DNA of 64,000 nt from Larsenimonas suaedae (GCF_023712105.1 NZ_JAMLJI010000002.1:310001-374000); one strand, 5' to 3'. Positions 45,884 through 55,704 are shown, counted from the first letter of the stretch. The notes: generated by a model from the letters alone, not told the origin. Made by a program: numbers and translations.

Positions 45884-46660
45884 TCAGACCACCGAGGTCA
45901 TGCCGCCATCGACGAAGATGTTCTGCCCCGACACAAAGGCAGAGGCGTCCGAGCAGAGATAGATCAGCGTGCCCAGAAGCTCATCGAGGCTGCCCCAGCG
46001 CTGGGCGGGCGTGCGTGCCTCGACCCAGTCATTGAAGGCCGGGTCCTGCCACAGCGCCGTGTTCATGTCGGTCTTGAAATAGCCCGGCGAGATACAGTTG
46101 ACCTGAATATTGAAGCGCGCCAGATCAGCCGCCATGCCCTGGGTCAGCATCGCGACGCCGCCCTTGGAGGCGGAATAGGGCGCGATGGTCTGACGTGCAA
46201 GCTTCGATTGCACCGAGCCCAGATTGACGACCTTGCCCGAGCCGCGCTCGCTCATCGCAGGCGTCAGCGAGCGCGAGACATAGAACACGCTCGAGAGATT
46301 TGAAGCCAACACCGTATCCCAGTCTGCGGGGTCGTACTCATTGAACGGCGCGCGTCGCTGAAGGCCTGCATTATTGACCAGAATATCCGGCACGCCGACA
46401 CGCTCGAGCAGATCATCAAGCGCGGTGCGCACACTTTCTGAGTCCGTCACGTCAAACGACGTGGTGTGCACCTCGACGCCGGTTTCGTCAGAAATCGCCT
46501 GCGCCTCGCCGTCGAGCTGGGCCTGATCGCGGCCGTGCAGAATCACGCGCACGCCGTGGCGAGCAAGACCGCGCGCCAAAGCGTTGCCGAGCCCGCGGGA
46601 AGAACCGGTAACGAGGGCCAGACGGCCCTCGAGATCAAACAAGGAAGTACTGCCTGTCAT
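45884..46660 (-). CDS. idnO: Gluconate 5-dehydrogenase-like SDR
   Basis: Short-chain dehydrogenase of 258 aa, like IdnO/Gno, which interconverts 5-keto-D-gluconate and D-gluconate. The cofactor motif is TGSSRGLGNALA near residues 18-30, NNAGLQRR follows, and the catalytic Ser-Tyr-Lys appears in NLGSVQSK and PYSASKGG. The C-terminal FVSGQNIFVDGG is the family ending. It lies between gntP and idnD in one operon, completing idonate to gluconate conversion. No gluconate kinase gene is in the window. Confidence 0.88.
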   Translation of the reverse strand: MTGSTSLFDLEGRLALVTGSSRGLGNALARGLARHGVRVILHGRDQAQLDGEAQAISDETGVEVHTTSFDVTDSESVRTALDDLLERVGVPDILVNNAGLQRRAPFNEYDPADWDTVLASNLSSVFYVSRSLTPAMSERGSGKVVNLGSVQSKLARQTIAPYSASKGGVAMLTQGMAADLARFNIQVNCISPGYFKTDMNTALWQDPAFNDWVEARTPAQRWGSLDELLGTLIYLCSDASAFVSGQNIFVDGGMTSVV

Positions 46661-46672
46661 GAGGTCTCTCTC

Positions 46673-48052
46673 TTAAAAAACGGCGTAAACGGCGTAGGCG
46701 AGCAGGAAACCGACCACGGACTCGAGCGCCTGCTGAACCGTCCACGTCTTGAGGGTGGTCTTGACGTCCATGCCGAACAGCCGACCGACCAGCCAGAACC
46801 CGGAATCGTTGACGTGACCGGCAAAGACGGAGCCCGCGGCGGTGGCGATGGTGATCGCGACCACATCGATGGAGGAGTAGTCACCCGCCGCGACCGCCGG
46901 TGCCATGAGCCCCGCCGCCGTCACCAGCGCAACCGTTGCCGAGCCCTGGGCCAGGCGCATGATGACCGCGACCAGATACGCCGCAACGATGACCGGAAGG
47001 CCGAGATCGCTCAGCGAATTGGAAAGCGCATCACCAATGCCCGAGGCGCGCAGAACGCCACCGAACATGCCGCCGGCGCCGGTGATCAGGACGACCGAGC
47101 AGATCGGGCCGAGTGAGGAATCAAGGGTTTTCTCGAGCGCGTTGCCGTCCATGCCGCGGCTGCGACCGAGTACGAGCATCGCGACCAGCGTCGAGATCAA
47201 AAGCGCGATCGGGGTGCTGCCAAGTGCGGACAGCAGCTGATACCAGCCCTGGTCGCTGTCGACCATGCCGAGCGAGCGCATGAAATCGAGGCCGGTGTTC
47301 ATGAAGATCAGGACCAGCGGCAGCAGCAGCATGCCGATGACGGTACCAACAGATGGCGGATTGGAAATGCTGTCGTCGTCGACCTTGCCGAACAGCGAAT
47401 CGGTCATGGTGAACGGATGCTGCTTGGCGGTGACCTTACCCCACATGTAACCGGACACCCACCACATCGGGATCGCAAGGATCAGACCGACCAGAAGCAA
47501 CAGTCCGAGATTGGCGTTATAAAGCTCGGACGCCGTGACCGGGCCCGGGTGCGGCGGCACGAACACGTGCATGACGGAAAACGCCGCCGCGGCCGGAATG
47601 GCGTACAGAAGCACCGGGCCACCGAGACGGCGGGCAACGGCGAAGATCACCGGCAGCATCACGATCAGGCCTGCGTCGAAGAAGATCGGGAAGCCCATCA
47701 GGAGCGAGGCAACACCGAGTGCCAGCGGCGCCCGCTTCTCGCCGAACAGCTCGATCATCTTGTCGGCCAGCACCCGCGCGCCGCCCGAATTCTCGACCAG
47801 CTTGCCGAGCATGGCCCCAAGACCGACCAGCAGCGCCACGGCGCCGAGCGTCTTGCCGAAGCTGCCCACCATGGTCGGGACGATGGCCTCTGCCGGAATA
47901 CCGGTTACAAATGCGGTCAGAAGACTGACCAGAATCAGCGTCAAAAACGCATGAACCCTGAACTTGATGACCATGACCAGCAGTAGCGCAACGGCGCCTG
48001 CGGCGATCCCAAGCAGCGGCCCTGCCGACATCGTTTGAGTCCATCCATCCAT
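46673..48052 (-). CDS. GntP-family gluconate/idonate transporter
   Basis: Proton-coupled sugar-acid importer of 459 aa with about twelve hydrophobic segments. Conserved GntP blocks include GFPIFFDAGLIVMLPVIF, the HVFVPPHPGPVTASE loop, ITGAGGMFGGVLRASGIG and FAGHVNDSGFWLV. GntT, GntU and IdnT cannot be separated from sequence reading alone. The ATG follows GGGAG. It is the first gene of the operon with idnO (12-bp gap) and idnD. A near-perfect GntR-type operator lies 33 bp upstream of the start. Confidence 0.92.
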   Translation of the reverse strand: MDGWTQTMSAGPLLGIAAGAVALLLVMVIKFRVHAFLTLILVSLLTAFVTGIPAEAIVPTMVGSFGKTLGAVALLVGLGAMLGKLVENSGGARVLADKMIELFGEKRAPLALGVASLLMGFPIFFDAGLIVMLPVIFAVARRLGGPVLLYAIPAAAAFSVMHVFVPPHPGPVTASELYNANLGLLLLVGLILAIPMWWVSGYMWGKVTAKQHPFTMTDSLFGKVDDDSISNPPSVGTVIGMLLLPLVLIFMNTGLDFMRSLGMVDSDQGWYQLLSALGSTPIALLISTLVAMLVLGRSRGMDGNALEKTLDSSLGPICSVVLITGAGGMFGGVLRASGIGDALSNSLSDLGLPVIVAAYLVAVIMRLAQGSATVALVTAAGLMAPAVAAGDYSSIDVVAITIATAAGSVFAGHVNDSGFWLVGRLFGMDVKTTLKTWTVQQALESVVGFLLAYAVYAVF

Positions 48053-48084
48053 TGTTGTGCTCCCGCGATCGGTGTTGCTCAGTT

Positions 48085-48100
48085 ATGTTAGCGATAACAT
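48085..48100. promoter_or_regulatory. GntR/IdnR-type operator before gntP
   Basis: ATGTTAGCGATAACAT is a palindrome ATGTTA-N4-TAACAT, essentially the known E. coli GntR operator. A half-matching second element, GATATCGCGATAACAG, begins at 48141. Gluconate-responsive repression of the gntP-idnO-idnD operon follows. No LacI-type gntR gene is adjacent. Confidence 0.82.
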
Positions 48101-48308
48101 CGTACAGAACGCGGCTGTGGTGGATACACGACCTTGGTTTGATATCGCGATAACAGCATAGTGATCCGGGATGACGTGACGGTGTCAGTTGCGACCACTC
48201 GGCGCCTCGGACGAGCCCTTCGAACTGGCACGTCGGCGGGGGGCCGCCATACTGAATGTGCCGGCCGGACAACCTGACCGGCGTCATGAACACTCAGGGA
48301 AATCTTGT

Positions 48309-49508
48309 ATGTCTTCACATCACCCGATCGCCCGTGCATCGCTTTTGACCCTCGCCATTGCGGCAGCGCTCTCGTCCACGCCGCTACAGGCCGCCGACAC
48401 CAAGCCCGCGCCTTCCCTTTCGCAGACAAGCGCCGCGCTCGGCATTCCTGAGCCTACGGTGATTGCCCACCGGGGGGATCCCTTCAACGCACCGGAATCC
48501 ACGCGACCTGCGTACCTGCTGGCGCGCGATCTGGGCGCAGACTATCTGGAGCTTGATCTACAGCGAACGAAAGATGGTCAGCTCATCGCCCTCCATGACA
48601 ACACACTCACGCGCACCACCAATGTGGCTGATGTGTTCCCAGAGCGCGCCGAGGCCCCGGTCAGCCAGTTCACCCTGGCCGAGCTCAAGCAACTGGACGC
48701 CGGCAGCTGGTTCAATAAGGCCTACCCCGACCGGGCCCGGCCGGGCTTCAAGGGGCTTAAGATTCTGACACTCGATGAGATTCGCGCCATTGCCGAGGGC
48801 GGCCCCAACCACCCCGGGCTCTACATCGAAACCAAGGTGCCAGCCCAGTTCCCGGGCATTGAACAAGACTTGAAACGGTACCTGAAGGACAGCGACTGGA
48901 TCGGGGCAACGGCTCGGTCACACTCGGGCAGTGAGCGCCAAGACAGTGTCCACCAAGACAGGGAACGCCCCAGCGCGGTCAATGTCGGCTATACGCCAGG
49001 CCGGGTCATACTGCAGACGTTTGAGAAAAAAAGCCTGGATGCGTTGCAGCAGCAGATGCCGAACGTACCGAAGATCCTGCTGCTATGGGGCGGGGAAGGC
49101 TCGATCCCGCTCGAGAAATCAGCCCCGCAGGGCGCGAATGAGACAGACGCCGATTACTACGCACGCCAGCAGGTTGCCTCACGGGCCGATTACGGGGAGT
49201 GGCTTCGCTACGCCAAGGACCACGGCGCCATCGGGGTCGGGCCATCAACGGTTCAACACGCGCATGATGGCATCTTTTCGCGCCAATTCAGCTATATGGA
49301 GCTGGCAGCCCCATGGATGGTCGATATGGCGCATGAACACCATCTGCTCGTGCATGCCTATACCGTGGATCAATCAACCGATCTTGACACCTACCGCCAG
49401 CGAGGCGTGGACGGCTTTTTCACCAACCGCCCCGCCGTCGCCCTCAAGCGCTTTGGGCGGACACCGGCGCAGTCTGTCAACGACCTCTTGAGCGCCTATG
49501 GCTACTGA
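48309..49508 (+). CDS. Secreted glycerophosphodiester phosphodiesterase
   Basis: Hydrolyses glycerophosphodiesters to glycerol-3-phosphate and an alcohol; 399 aa, GlpQ type. A signal peptide (residues 1-28, ending LQA) is followed by the GDPD domain: VIAHRGDPFNAPES with the catalytic His-Arg-Gly and Glu, LELDLQRTKDGQLIALHDNTL with metal ligands, YIETKVP, and the late QRGVDGFFTNRP. An Arg/Gln/Ser-rich stretch in the middle (residues about 205-230) looks like an insertion loop. The ATG at 48309 follows CAGGGA. It is convergent with the YccS-type gene, 22 bp away. Confidence 0.88.
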   Translation: MSSHHPIARASLLTLAIAAALSSTPLQAADTKPAPSLSQTSAALGIPEPTVIAHRGDPFNAPESTRPAYLLARDLGADYLELDLQRTKDGQLIALHDNTLTRTTNVADVFPERAEAPVSQFTLAELKQLDAGSWFNKAYPDRARPGFKGLKILTLDEIRAIAEGGPNHPGLYIETKVPAQFPGIEQDLKRYLKDSDWIGATARSHSGSERQDSVHQDRERPSAVNVGYTPGRVILQTFEKKSLDALQQQMPNVPKILLLWGGEGSIPLEKSAPQGANETDADYYARQQVASRADYGEWLRYAKDHGAIGVGPSTVQHAHDGIFSRQFSYMELAAPWMVDMAHEHHLLVHAYTVDQSTDLDTYRQRGVDGFFTNRPAVALKRFGRTPAQSVNDLLSAYGY

Positions 49509-49530
49509 TCGCGGTGGTCAGCACCGGCGC

Positions 49531-51777
49531 TCAGGCCGCGCGCACGCTCGCACCGGAGACACTTTGCTGAAGGGTGACGGCCTGCTGGCGTACGGTGCTT
49601 AAAAGCCTGCAGATCAAAAGAAGCTCCATCTGCACCAGCTGATACGGCGCCTGCATCTCCTGGGTGGAGGCCTTGAGCTCGGCCTCGATCCCCTGGCCCT
49701 CTTCATCCGAGGTGGGCACTGGGCGCCGTTCGAGCAGATGTGTTGCGATGTCTTCAAGCGCACGCGCTAGGTAGTCGCTTGCGCGGTCAAGCAGCTCCAG
49801 ATGCGGGTGGGCCGGCAGCGCGTCGCGGTGCGCGCCGAGCGCCGAGAGGTAGTTCAAAAGCGTATGCGCGGTCACCATCAACGGCAGGCACTCCTCGGCG
49901 TCCTTGCGAAAGTGCCCCGGCTCCAGCGCGATGTTTGAAAGCGCAGACGTCAGCGCCATGTCGGCGTTGTGCGCGTTTCGCCGCGCCAGCCGATAGGCCA
50001 GATTGTCCTGCTTGCCGGCGCCGTACTGACGAATGAGCTGGCGCAGGTAACCGCCGTTGTGCTTGAGCGCGTCCGCCGCGAGCTGATGAATGCGCCGCCC
50101 CTTCCAGTCCGGCAGCACCAGAAACACCGCAAGCCCGGTCAACGCACTTCCGATCACGGTATCGATCAAGCGCGGCCACAGCACGGTGTAGCCATCGACC
50201 ACCTGATTGAAACAGCACACCACCAAAAGCGTGATCGCCCCGGTCGCCAGCATGTAGCGGCTCTGGCGGTAAACGAAAAACACCACCCCGGCCAACACCG
50301 CGATGCCGCTTTGAATCAACGGCGAGGGAAATAGCGTCAACGACGCCCAGCCAACGATCAGGCCGAGCACAGTACCGCTGATGCGTTCGGTCAGTTTCAG
50401 CCGGGTCGAGCCGTAGCTTGGCAGGCACACAAAAAGCGTCGTCAGAAGAATCCAGTAGCCGAGCGCGATGTCGGTAGCTATTACCACCCCGTAGCCGGCC
50501 ACCAGGGCAAGCGTGAGCCGAAGCGCATGACGGAAGATGCTCGATTTCGGCGTCAGGTGCTCACGCACACGCGCCCAGGCGTCTCGAAGCGACTGCGGCG
50601 AACGGTCATACAGGGTGCTGTCTGCTTCCGGCTCGATGTCGGCCGGGGCGTGGGCGCGGCCGAGTTCCTGCTCCAATACGCTCAGGTTGTGGGCCAAGGC
50701 ATCGACCGCACTCAACGGCGTGGCGTCAAAGCTTGCGCGGTGGTCGTGCAGGTAGGCAAGCGAGGTGTTGAGGTCGTTCATCGCGTGGGGGTGGCGGGTG
50801 TCCTTGAGCGTCTGGCGGCGACGAATCGAGCGCCCGAGTTGCCGGCAGGCGTAGGCCTGGCTCTTTAGAAGCCGCTGGCAGCGAAACAGCACGTCACTGT
50901 GAAAGAAGGCCTCGGCCAGCATGTGATACGGGTAATGGGTCGAGCTTGCTCGCTCGTGGATGCTCTGCGCGATGAAATAAAGCGTCAGGTAGCGCTTGAG
51001 CGTTGGCTGGGCGCGCTTGCTGTCGAGCCGGTTGATGATCGATTCCTTGACCTGATTCATTGCCATCACCACCTGCGTGTTCTGGCGGGCAAGCGAGAGC
51101 CGAATGTCGTCGACGTCCTTGTTGTTGGACGGCTCGAACAGCGAGGCTTTCAAAAGAAGGTACTCGCTTAGCTGCCGGTACAGCTCGGCGAGCCCCTGCT
51201 GCACGGGCTGACGGGAAAACAGCGCACACCAGAGCACCGACAGCGCCCCGTACCAGGCCGCGCCAAGCGTCAGCATGACCGGCTCGAACCACCACACGTG
51301 CTCGACCTGGCTCTGGTCGACCCCGATCATCGTATAGACCGCCAGAATCAGCGTGGCCCGCAAGATGGTGCCGTACCGCTCGCCGACGGCGGCCCCCATC
51401 GTCAGACAGAAGCTGCCAAGGGTCAGCCCCGCGACGAACTCGAGCGGCCGAGGCATCAGCCACTGCACCCCAAGCGCGGTAATGAAAAAGAGCACCAGCG
51501 TGACGCCCACTGCCTGCATCCGGCCCCAGACGTTGTCGTCGGTTTCCGAAAGCGCGCAGGCGATGATGCCCAGAAACCAGGGGATGACCCACGATACATG
51601 CCCAAGCCCCCAGCCAAGCACCATCGCCCCGCTCAGTGCGATGAAGACCTTGAGCCCGGAGGAAAAGCGTTTGACGGCCCAGAGCCGTTGAAGGGAAAGC
51701 AGTATCGAAGTCACGGTGGGAAAGCGCCTCTGATCGTGAACGGCCGGCAGCGACAAAAGTAGACCAAAGTCTAACAT
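49531..51777 (-). CDS. YccS-type FUSC family inner membrane protein
   Basis: Membrane protein of 748 aa with the YccS/YhfK-like arrangement: an N-terminal hydrophobic block (about residues 35-195), a long soluble helical region (about 200-415), a second hydrophobic block (about 415-545, IFRHALRLTLALVAGYGVV onward) and a C-terminal soluble part. The role of YccS is unknown; FUSC relatives export small aromatic acids. AGGG precedes the ATG at 51777; a GTG at 51714 is an alternative start. Unlike the other FUSC gene in this window, no HlyD or DUF1656 gene accompanies it. Confidence 0.86.
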   Translation of the reverse strand: MLDFGLLLSLPAVHDQRRFPTVTSILLSLQRLWAVKRFSSGLKVFIALSGAMVLGWGLGHVSWVIPWFLGIIACALSETDDNVWGRMQAVGVTLVLFFITALGVQWLMPRPLEFVAGLTLGSFCLTMGAAVGERYGTILRATLILAVYTMIGVDQSQVEHVWWFEPVMLTLGAAWYGALSVLWCALFSRQPVQQGLAELYRQLSEYLLLKASLFEPSNNKDVDDIRLSLARQNTQVVMAMNQVKESIINRLDSKRAQPTLKRYLTLYFIAQSIHERASSTHYPYHMLAEAFFHSDVLFRCQRLLKSQAYACRQLGRSIRRRQTLKDTRHPHAMNDLNTSLAYLHDHRASFDATPLSAVDALAHNLSVLEQELGRAHAPADIEPEADSTLYDRSPQSLRDAWARVREHLTPKSSIFRHALRLTLALVAGYGVVIATDIALGYWILLTTLFVCLPSYGSTRLKLTERISGTVLGLIVGWASLTLFPSPLIQSGIAVLAGVVFFVYRQSRYMLATGAITLLVVCCFNQVVDGYTVLWPRLIDTVIGSALTGLAVFLVLPDWKGRRIHQLAADALKHNGGYLRQLIRQYGAGKQDNLAYRLARRNAHNADMALTSALSNIALEPGHFRKDAEECLPLMVTAHTLLNYLSALGAHRDALPAHPHLELLDRASDYLARALEDIATHLLERRPVPTSDEEGQGIEAELKASTQEMQAPYQLVQMELLLICRLLSTVRQQAVTLQQSVSGASVRAA

Positions 51778-51806
51778 TACAGCCCTGTTCGGGTCAGGGC
51801 TCCATG

Positions 51807-51834
51807 AAAAAACCGCCCGAAGGCGGTTCTTTTA
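51807..51834. terminator. Bidirectional rho-independent terminator
   Basis: Stem AACCGCC (51813-51819) and GGCGGTT (51824-51830) with a CGAA loop, preceded by AAAA and followed by CTTTT. On the minus strand it ends the sugar ABC operon. Confidence 0.85.
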
Positions 51835-51927
51835 TCGGCATGGGCCGTTCAAACCTCTGGCCGCGATACCACGCGCGATCACGTCATGCACGATCAAGCT
51901 CCGCATGACCAACTCACGCGCGCCGGC

Positions 51928-52377
51928 TCAACCGGCCTCGCCGAAGATAACGCCCTTTTTCAAGAGAAAGCACCCATAGCCGCGCGCCTCACCCGTCACC
52001 ACCACCGCAAATGCCTGCCGGGTCGCTTCATAGAAGGCGAAGCGCTCGAGCGAGGCCATTTCGGCGCGCTCAGGCTCAACGGTCTTCAAAAGCTCGGCCA
52101 TTTCCTGTTGCACCTCGGGGAGCGTCGAGACCGCCTCGCCCACCACTTCCATACGGCGAACGGGCCGCTCGACGAAGCTATCAAGCGGCAGCACCGAAAG
52201 AATCGCCTCGGCGGCCTCGAGCGCGGTATTGCCATCGAGTCGAATCACCGGCCGGCCCGCTGCGAGCGAGGTCGCGGGGAAGTTTCGATCGACCAGCGCG
52301 AGGTCATCGCCATGGCCCATGGTGCGAAGAACGTTTAGAAGCTCGCCGCTCAGGATCGGGTGAATATTCTTTAACAT
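51928..52377 (-). CDS. RbsD/FucU family sugar mutarotase
   Basis: Protein of 149 aa that interconverts sugar anomers or ring forms. Family motifs are LKNIHPILSGELLNVLRTMGHGDDLALVDRNFP-like (start near residue 2, here split by the GHGD block near residues 21-24) and the C-terminal VVTGEARGYGCFLLKKG. The length favours the FucU branch over the shorter RbsD. The start at 52377 is fixed by the family N-terminus and GAGAG upstream; the frame is open far into the permease gene in another reading and that part is rejected. Last gene of the sugar ABC operon. Confidence 0.9.
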   Translation of the reverse strand: MLKNIHPILSGELLNVLRTMGHGDDLALVDRNFPATSLAAGRPVIRLDGNTALEAAEAILSVLPLDSFVERPVRRMEVVGEAVSTLPEVQQEMAELLKTVEPERAEMASLERFAFYEATRQAFAVVVTGEARGYGCFLLKKGVIFGEAG

Positions 52378-52448
52378 CACATACTCTCTGATCACGCCGA
52401 TTGCGCCTGGCAATCGGCGACTTGGAAAAATCGCCGGTTCTGGCGGGC

Positions 52449-53513
52449 TCAGGTCTGCTTGACGATGGCCGCCTTGTGCTGCAGCCGGTTCTGTTTCTGA
52501 TCGATGATGACGGCCACGATGATGACCACGCCCTTGACCACCATCTGCCAGAACTCGCTGACGCCCATCATGACCAGGCCATCGGCCAGAATGCCGATCA
52601 CGAACGCCCCGATCAGCGTGCCCGTGATCGAACCACGTCCGCCGGCAAGAGAGGTGCCGCCAAGCACCACCGCCGCGATCGCGTTCATCTCGAACGCAAT
52701 GCCGGTGGCCGGGTGGCTTGCGACCAGCTGGGACGACACCACGATGCCGGCAAGCGCGGCGCACAGGCCTGAAATCGTGTAGACCCAGACCTTGACCTTG
52801 TTGACCTTGACCCCGGAAAGCTCCGCCGAATGCTCGTTGTCGCCGATGGCGAACACGTGCCGGCCGAACTGGGTCTTCTTGGCGATGTAGGCAATGACGG
52901 CCGCCAGCACGAACATCATCCAGATGGCGTAGGGCAGGCCAAGCAGCTTGCCGGAGCCGATCTCCTCGAAGCCGGTGTTGCCAAGCTGAGGATTGCCGGA
53001 AAGGCCCGTGAAGGTTTCACCGCCGGAAAGCAGCATCGCCGCGCCACGCACGACGTACATGGTGCCCAGGGTGCAGATGAACGGCGCGACGTTGTAGCGG
53101 GTAATCAGGAACCCGTTGACCGCCCCGATCAGCCCGCCGATGACCAGCACCATCGGGACCACCAGCCAGATGCTTGGGAAGATCGCGATGCCAAGCATCG
53201 GCAAAACGATGCCCTTGGTGATCAGCCAGCCGGCCACCATGCCGCAAAAGCCCAGAATGGCCCCGATCGACAGATCGATGCCGGCGGTAATGATGACAAA
53301 GGTGATGCCAAGCGCCAGGAAGGCGTTGATGGCGATGTGCTTGACCATGATGATCAGGCTGCTCGGCTCCAGAAAGCCCGGCACCATCGCGGTAAAGAAG
53401 CCGACAATCAGAAACAGCGCGATGAACGTTCGAAGTTTCAAGACCAGCAGCAGCAGGTTGTCCTTCGACAGCATCGAGGCGGACTTGGTGGCGTGTTCGT
53501 TGGGTGTATTCAT
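52449..53513 (-). CDS. Ribose-type sugar ABC transporter permease
   Basis: Inner-membrane permease of 354 aa, RbsC family, with about nine or ten hydrophobic segments. The conserved GITFVIITAGIDLSIGA lies near residues 70-85, NGFLITRYNVAPFICTLGTM in the middle, and the coupling region EMNAIAAVVLGGTSLAGGRGS late. It begins one base after the stop codon of the ATPase gene, indicating coupled expression. The sugar is probably a pentose or hexose taken up by the binding protein encoded at the head of the operon. Confidence 0.93.
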   Translation of the reverse strand: MNTPNEHATKSASMLSKDNLLLLVLKLRTFIALFLIVGFFTAMVPGFLEPSSLIIMVKHIAINAFLALGITFVIITAGIDLSIGAILGFCGMVAGWLITKGIVLPMLGIAIFPSIWLVVPMVLVIGGLIGAVNGFLITRYNVAPFICTLGTMYVVRGAAMLLSGGETFTGLSGNPQLGNTGFEEIGSGKLLGLPYAIWMMFVLAAVIAYIAKKTQFGRHVFAIGDNEHSAELSGVKVNKVKVWVYTISGLCAALAGIVVSSQLVASHPATGIAFEMNAIAAVVLGGTSLAGGRGSITGTLIGAFVIGILADGLVMMGVSEFWQMVVKGVVIIVAVIIDQKQNRLQHKAAIVKQT

Positions 53514-53514
53514 G

Positions 53515-55035
53515 CTAGAGCCCTTGTGCGCTGGCCGAGACCAGTGCGGATTCTGTCGCGTCGTGACGCGATACGTTAGCGGTGAGCTTGCCGCCGGACA
53601 TCACCAGGATGCGGTCCGAAACGGCCATGATTTCCTTGAGGTCCGAGGTCGAAAACAGCACCCCGATGCCCTTTTGCGACAGCGACACCATCATGTTGAA
53701 GACGTCGCCCTTGGCCCCGATGTCGATGCCGCGCGTGGGCTCATCGAGCAGCAGCATCTTCGGATCGGTCAGAAGGGTCCGCCCGATCACCACCTTTTGC
53801 TGGTTGCCGCCGCTGAGCGCACGAATCTCGATCTCCGGCGAGGACACCTTGATCGAAAGGCCCTTGATCGCGGTCTCGACCGCCTGAGCCTCGGCGGTTT
53901 CATCGATGGTGAATCGGTGCTTGAGCCGGCGCCACAGACTCGAGATCGTCATGTTGTTGCTGACCGAGGACACCGGGAAGATGCCGTTTTTCTTGCGATC
54001 CTCCGGCACCAGACACATGCCGCGCTGAATCCGCTCGCTGGTGCTGGTGGCCTCGTTCACGGCCGTGCCGGAAAGCGTGATGTCGCCCACGTAGCGCTGA
54101 AGCCCGAGCAGACACTCCATCAGCTCGGTGCGCCCGGCCCCCATCAGCCCGTAGATGCCGACGATCTCGCCGGCCTTGACGTCAAACGACACGTCATCGA
54201 CCAGCGTAAGGCCCGTCGGGCTGACCAGCGTCAGATCACGCACCTCGAGCACCGGGTCACCGAAGGTGCGCTCGGCCGGCAGAAAATCCGACACCGGGTC
54301 GTTACCGAGCATTTCACGCACGATCCACGGCACGTCGATGTCCTTGATCAACGCCTCCGACTGAAGATTGCCGTCGCGCAAAATGGTGATGTGATCGCCG
54401 ATCGCCATCAGCTCCTCGAGCCGATGCGAGATGTAGATGATCGATACGCCCTGCGCGGTCAAATCACGAATGACCTCGAACAACAGCTCCACTTCGGTCT
54501 TTGAAAGCGCAGATGTCGGCTCGTCCAGGATCAACACGTCCGCCTGATCGGCCAGCGCCTTGGCGATCTCGATCAACTGCTGCTGACCGACCTTCAGGTT
54601 GGCCAGAAGCTCCGACGGCTCGATTGCCTGATTGAGCCGCGCCATCAGCTCGCGGGTGATCCGGTGCTGCTCGGTGGTATCGAGAGGCATCAGCCCGCGC
54701 TGTTTCTCGCGGCCCAGGAAAATGTTCTCGGCCACGCTCAGATTGCCGAAGAGATTCAATTCCTGGTGCACCATCCCGACGCCGTGGGATGCGGCGTCGC
54801 GGGTGCTGCTGAACGTGACCGGCGCCTCGTTCAAGAAGATGCGACCGGAGCTCGGCTGCTGAACGCCCGCCAGAATCTTCATAAGCGTCGACTTGCCGGC
54901 GCCGTTCTCGCCGATGATCACGTTCACCTTGCCGCGATGAACCCGGTAATCCACCGCGTTGAGCGCGACCGTTCCGGGGTAGATCATCGAGATCCCCTCG
55001 GCGCGCATCACGATGTCTGTCTGCGCGTCCGCCAT
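53515..55035 (-). CDS. Ribose-type sugar ABC transporter ATP-binding protein
   Basis: Double-domain ATPase of about 506 aa, RbsA/XylG family. The first domain has Walker A GENGAGKST, Walker B VLILDEPTSAL and signature LKVGQQQLIEIAKAL. The second has the degenerate P-loop GLMGAGRTE, signature LSGGNQQKVVIGR and Walker B LLLDEPTRGID. The start overlaps the end of the DUF2291 gene (GTGATG); either GTG or ATG could initiate, with GGAGAA upstream. Confidence 0.93.
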   Translation of the reverse strand: MADAQTDIVMRAEGISMIYPGTVALNAVDYRVHRGKVNVIIGENGAGKSTLMKILAGVQQPSSGRIFLNEAPVTFSSTRDAASHGVGMVHQELNLFGNLSVAENIFLGREKQRGLMPLDTTEQHRITRELMARLNQAIEPSELLANLKVGQQQLIEIAKALADQADVLILDEPTSALSKTEVELLFEVIRDLTAQGVSIIYISHRLEELMAIGDHITILRDGNLQSEALIKDIDVPWIVREMLGNDPVSDFLPAERTFGDPVLEVRDLTLVSPTGLTLVDDVSFDVKAGEIVGIYGLMGAGRTELMECLLGLQRYVGDITLSGTAVNEATSTSERIQRGMCLVPEDRKKNGIFPVSSVSNNMTISSLWRRLKHRFTIDETAEAQAVETAIKGLSIKVSSPEIEIRALSGGNQQKVVIGRTLLTDPKMLLLDEPTRGIDIGAKGDVFNMMVSLSQKGIGVLFSTSDLKEIMAVSDRILVMSGGKLTANVSRHDATESALVSASAQGL

Positions 55036-55649
55036 CACGGGGTTCTCCGCTCGATCTGAATCGGCACCGCATCGCGCATCTTGCCCTGATCAAGTGTCAC
55101 TGCCGCGATCACCGACACCGGTGCCCCGACCCAGCTCTCATCGGGCACGTTGGCGCCCTCGATCGCCCGGGTGTTGAACTCGCGCGAGATTTGAGCGAAG
55201 CGAATCTGATTCTTGAAATCATCAAACGGCACATGCGTCGAGGCGTCGCGAATGGCGTTGCCGCGCACGATGCGTCCGGTTTGAAGCTCGATGCTGCGGT
55301 CATCGACCTTGAGCGTGACCGAGCCACGGATCTTGCTGGTATCGACCGCCTCGATCACGCCGTCAAAGTGCACGAACGCGCTGGTCGCATCCGCGTCACC
55401 GCCGGCCTCGAGGCGGGGCTTGAGGGCCTCCCACTCAACGAACTCGGTTTGGGCCTCGGGCAGGATCTTGGGCGCCCACAGGGTATCGGCCACCTCTGAA
55501 AGGCTCATGTGCTCGTAGCTGACCTTCGCGTTCGGGTCCGCCGGGATGATCGGGTTACCGTCCTCGTCGAGGTCGGTCACGGTACAGGCGCTGAGTAGGT
55601 GAAGGCACAGAACCACACCTGCCAGTCGGGCTATGGAGTTAAGACGCAT
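55035..55649 (-). CDS. DUF2291 family lipoprotein
   Basis: Predicted periplasmic lipoprotein of 204 aa. A lipobox LSAC ends the signal peptide near residue 24. The rest matches the DUF2291 pattern, including YEHMSLSEVADTLWAPKILPE, HFDGVIEAVDTSKIRGSVTL and NQIRFAQISREFN. DUF2291 proteins recur in sugar ABC operons, but their role is not known. The ATG at 55649 is preferred over a GTG two codons earlier. It is located between the binding protein and ATPase genes and overlaps the latter. Confidence 0.86.
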   Translation of the reverse strand: MRLNSIARLAGVVLCLHLLSACTVTDLDEDGNPIIPADPNAKVSYEHMSLSEVADTLWAPKILPEAQTEFVEWEALKPRLEAGGDADATSAFVHFDGVIEAVDTSKIRGSVTLKVDDRSIELQTGRIVRGNAIRDASTHVPFDDFKNQIRFAQISREFNTRAIEGANVPDESWVGAPVSVIAAVTLDQGKMRDAVPIQIERRTP

Positions 55650-55704
55650 GGACACACCTGCGGCGAACGGGCCGGGTTCGGCCCGTTCGCGCGTGCTTGG
55701 AGGG

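Noticed and set aside
52378-52764. N-terminal extension of the RbsD/FucU frame
   Set aside because: The extension runs through the permease gene in another frame; the family starts at 52377.
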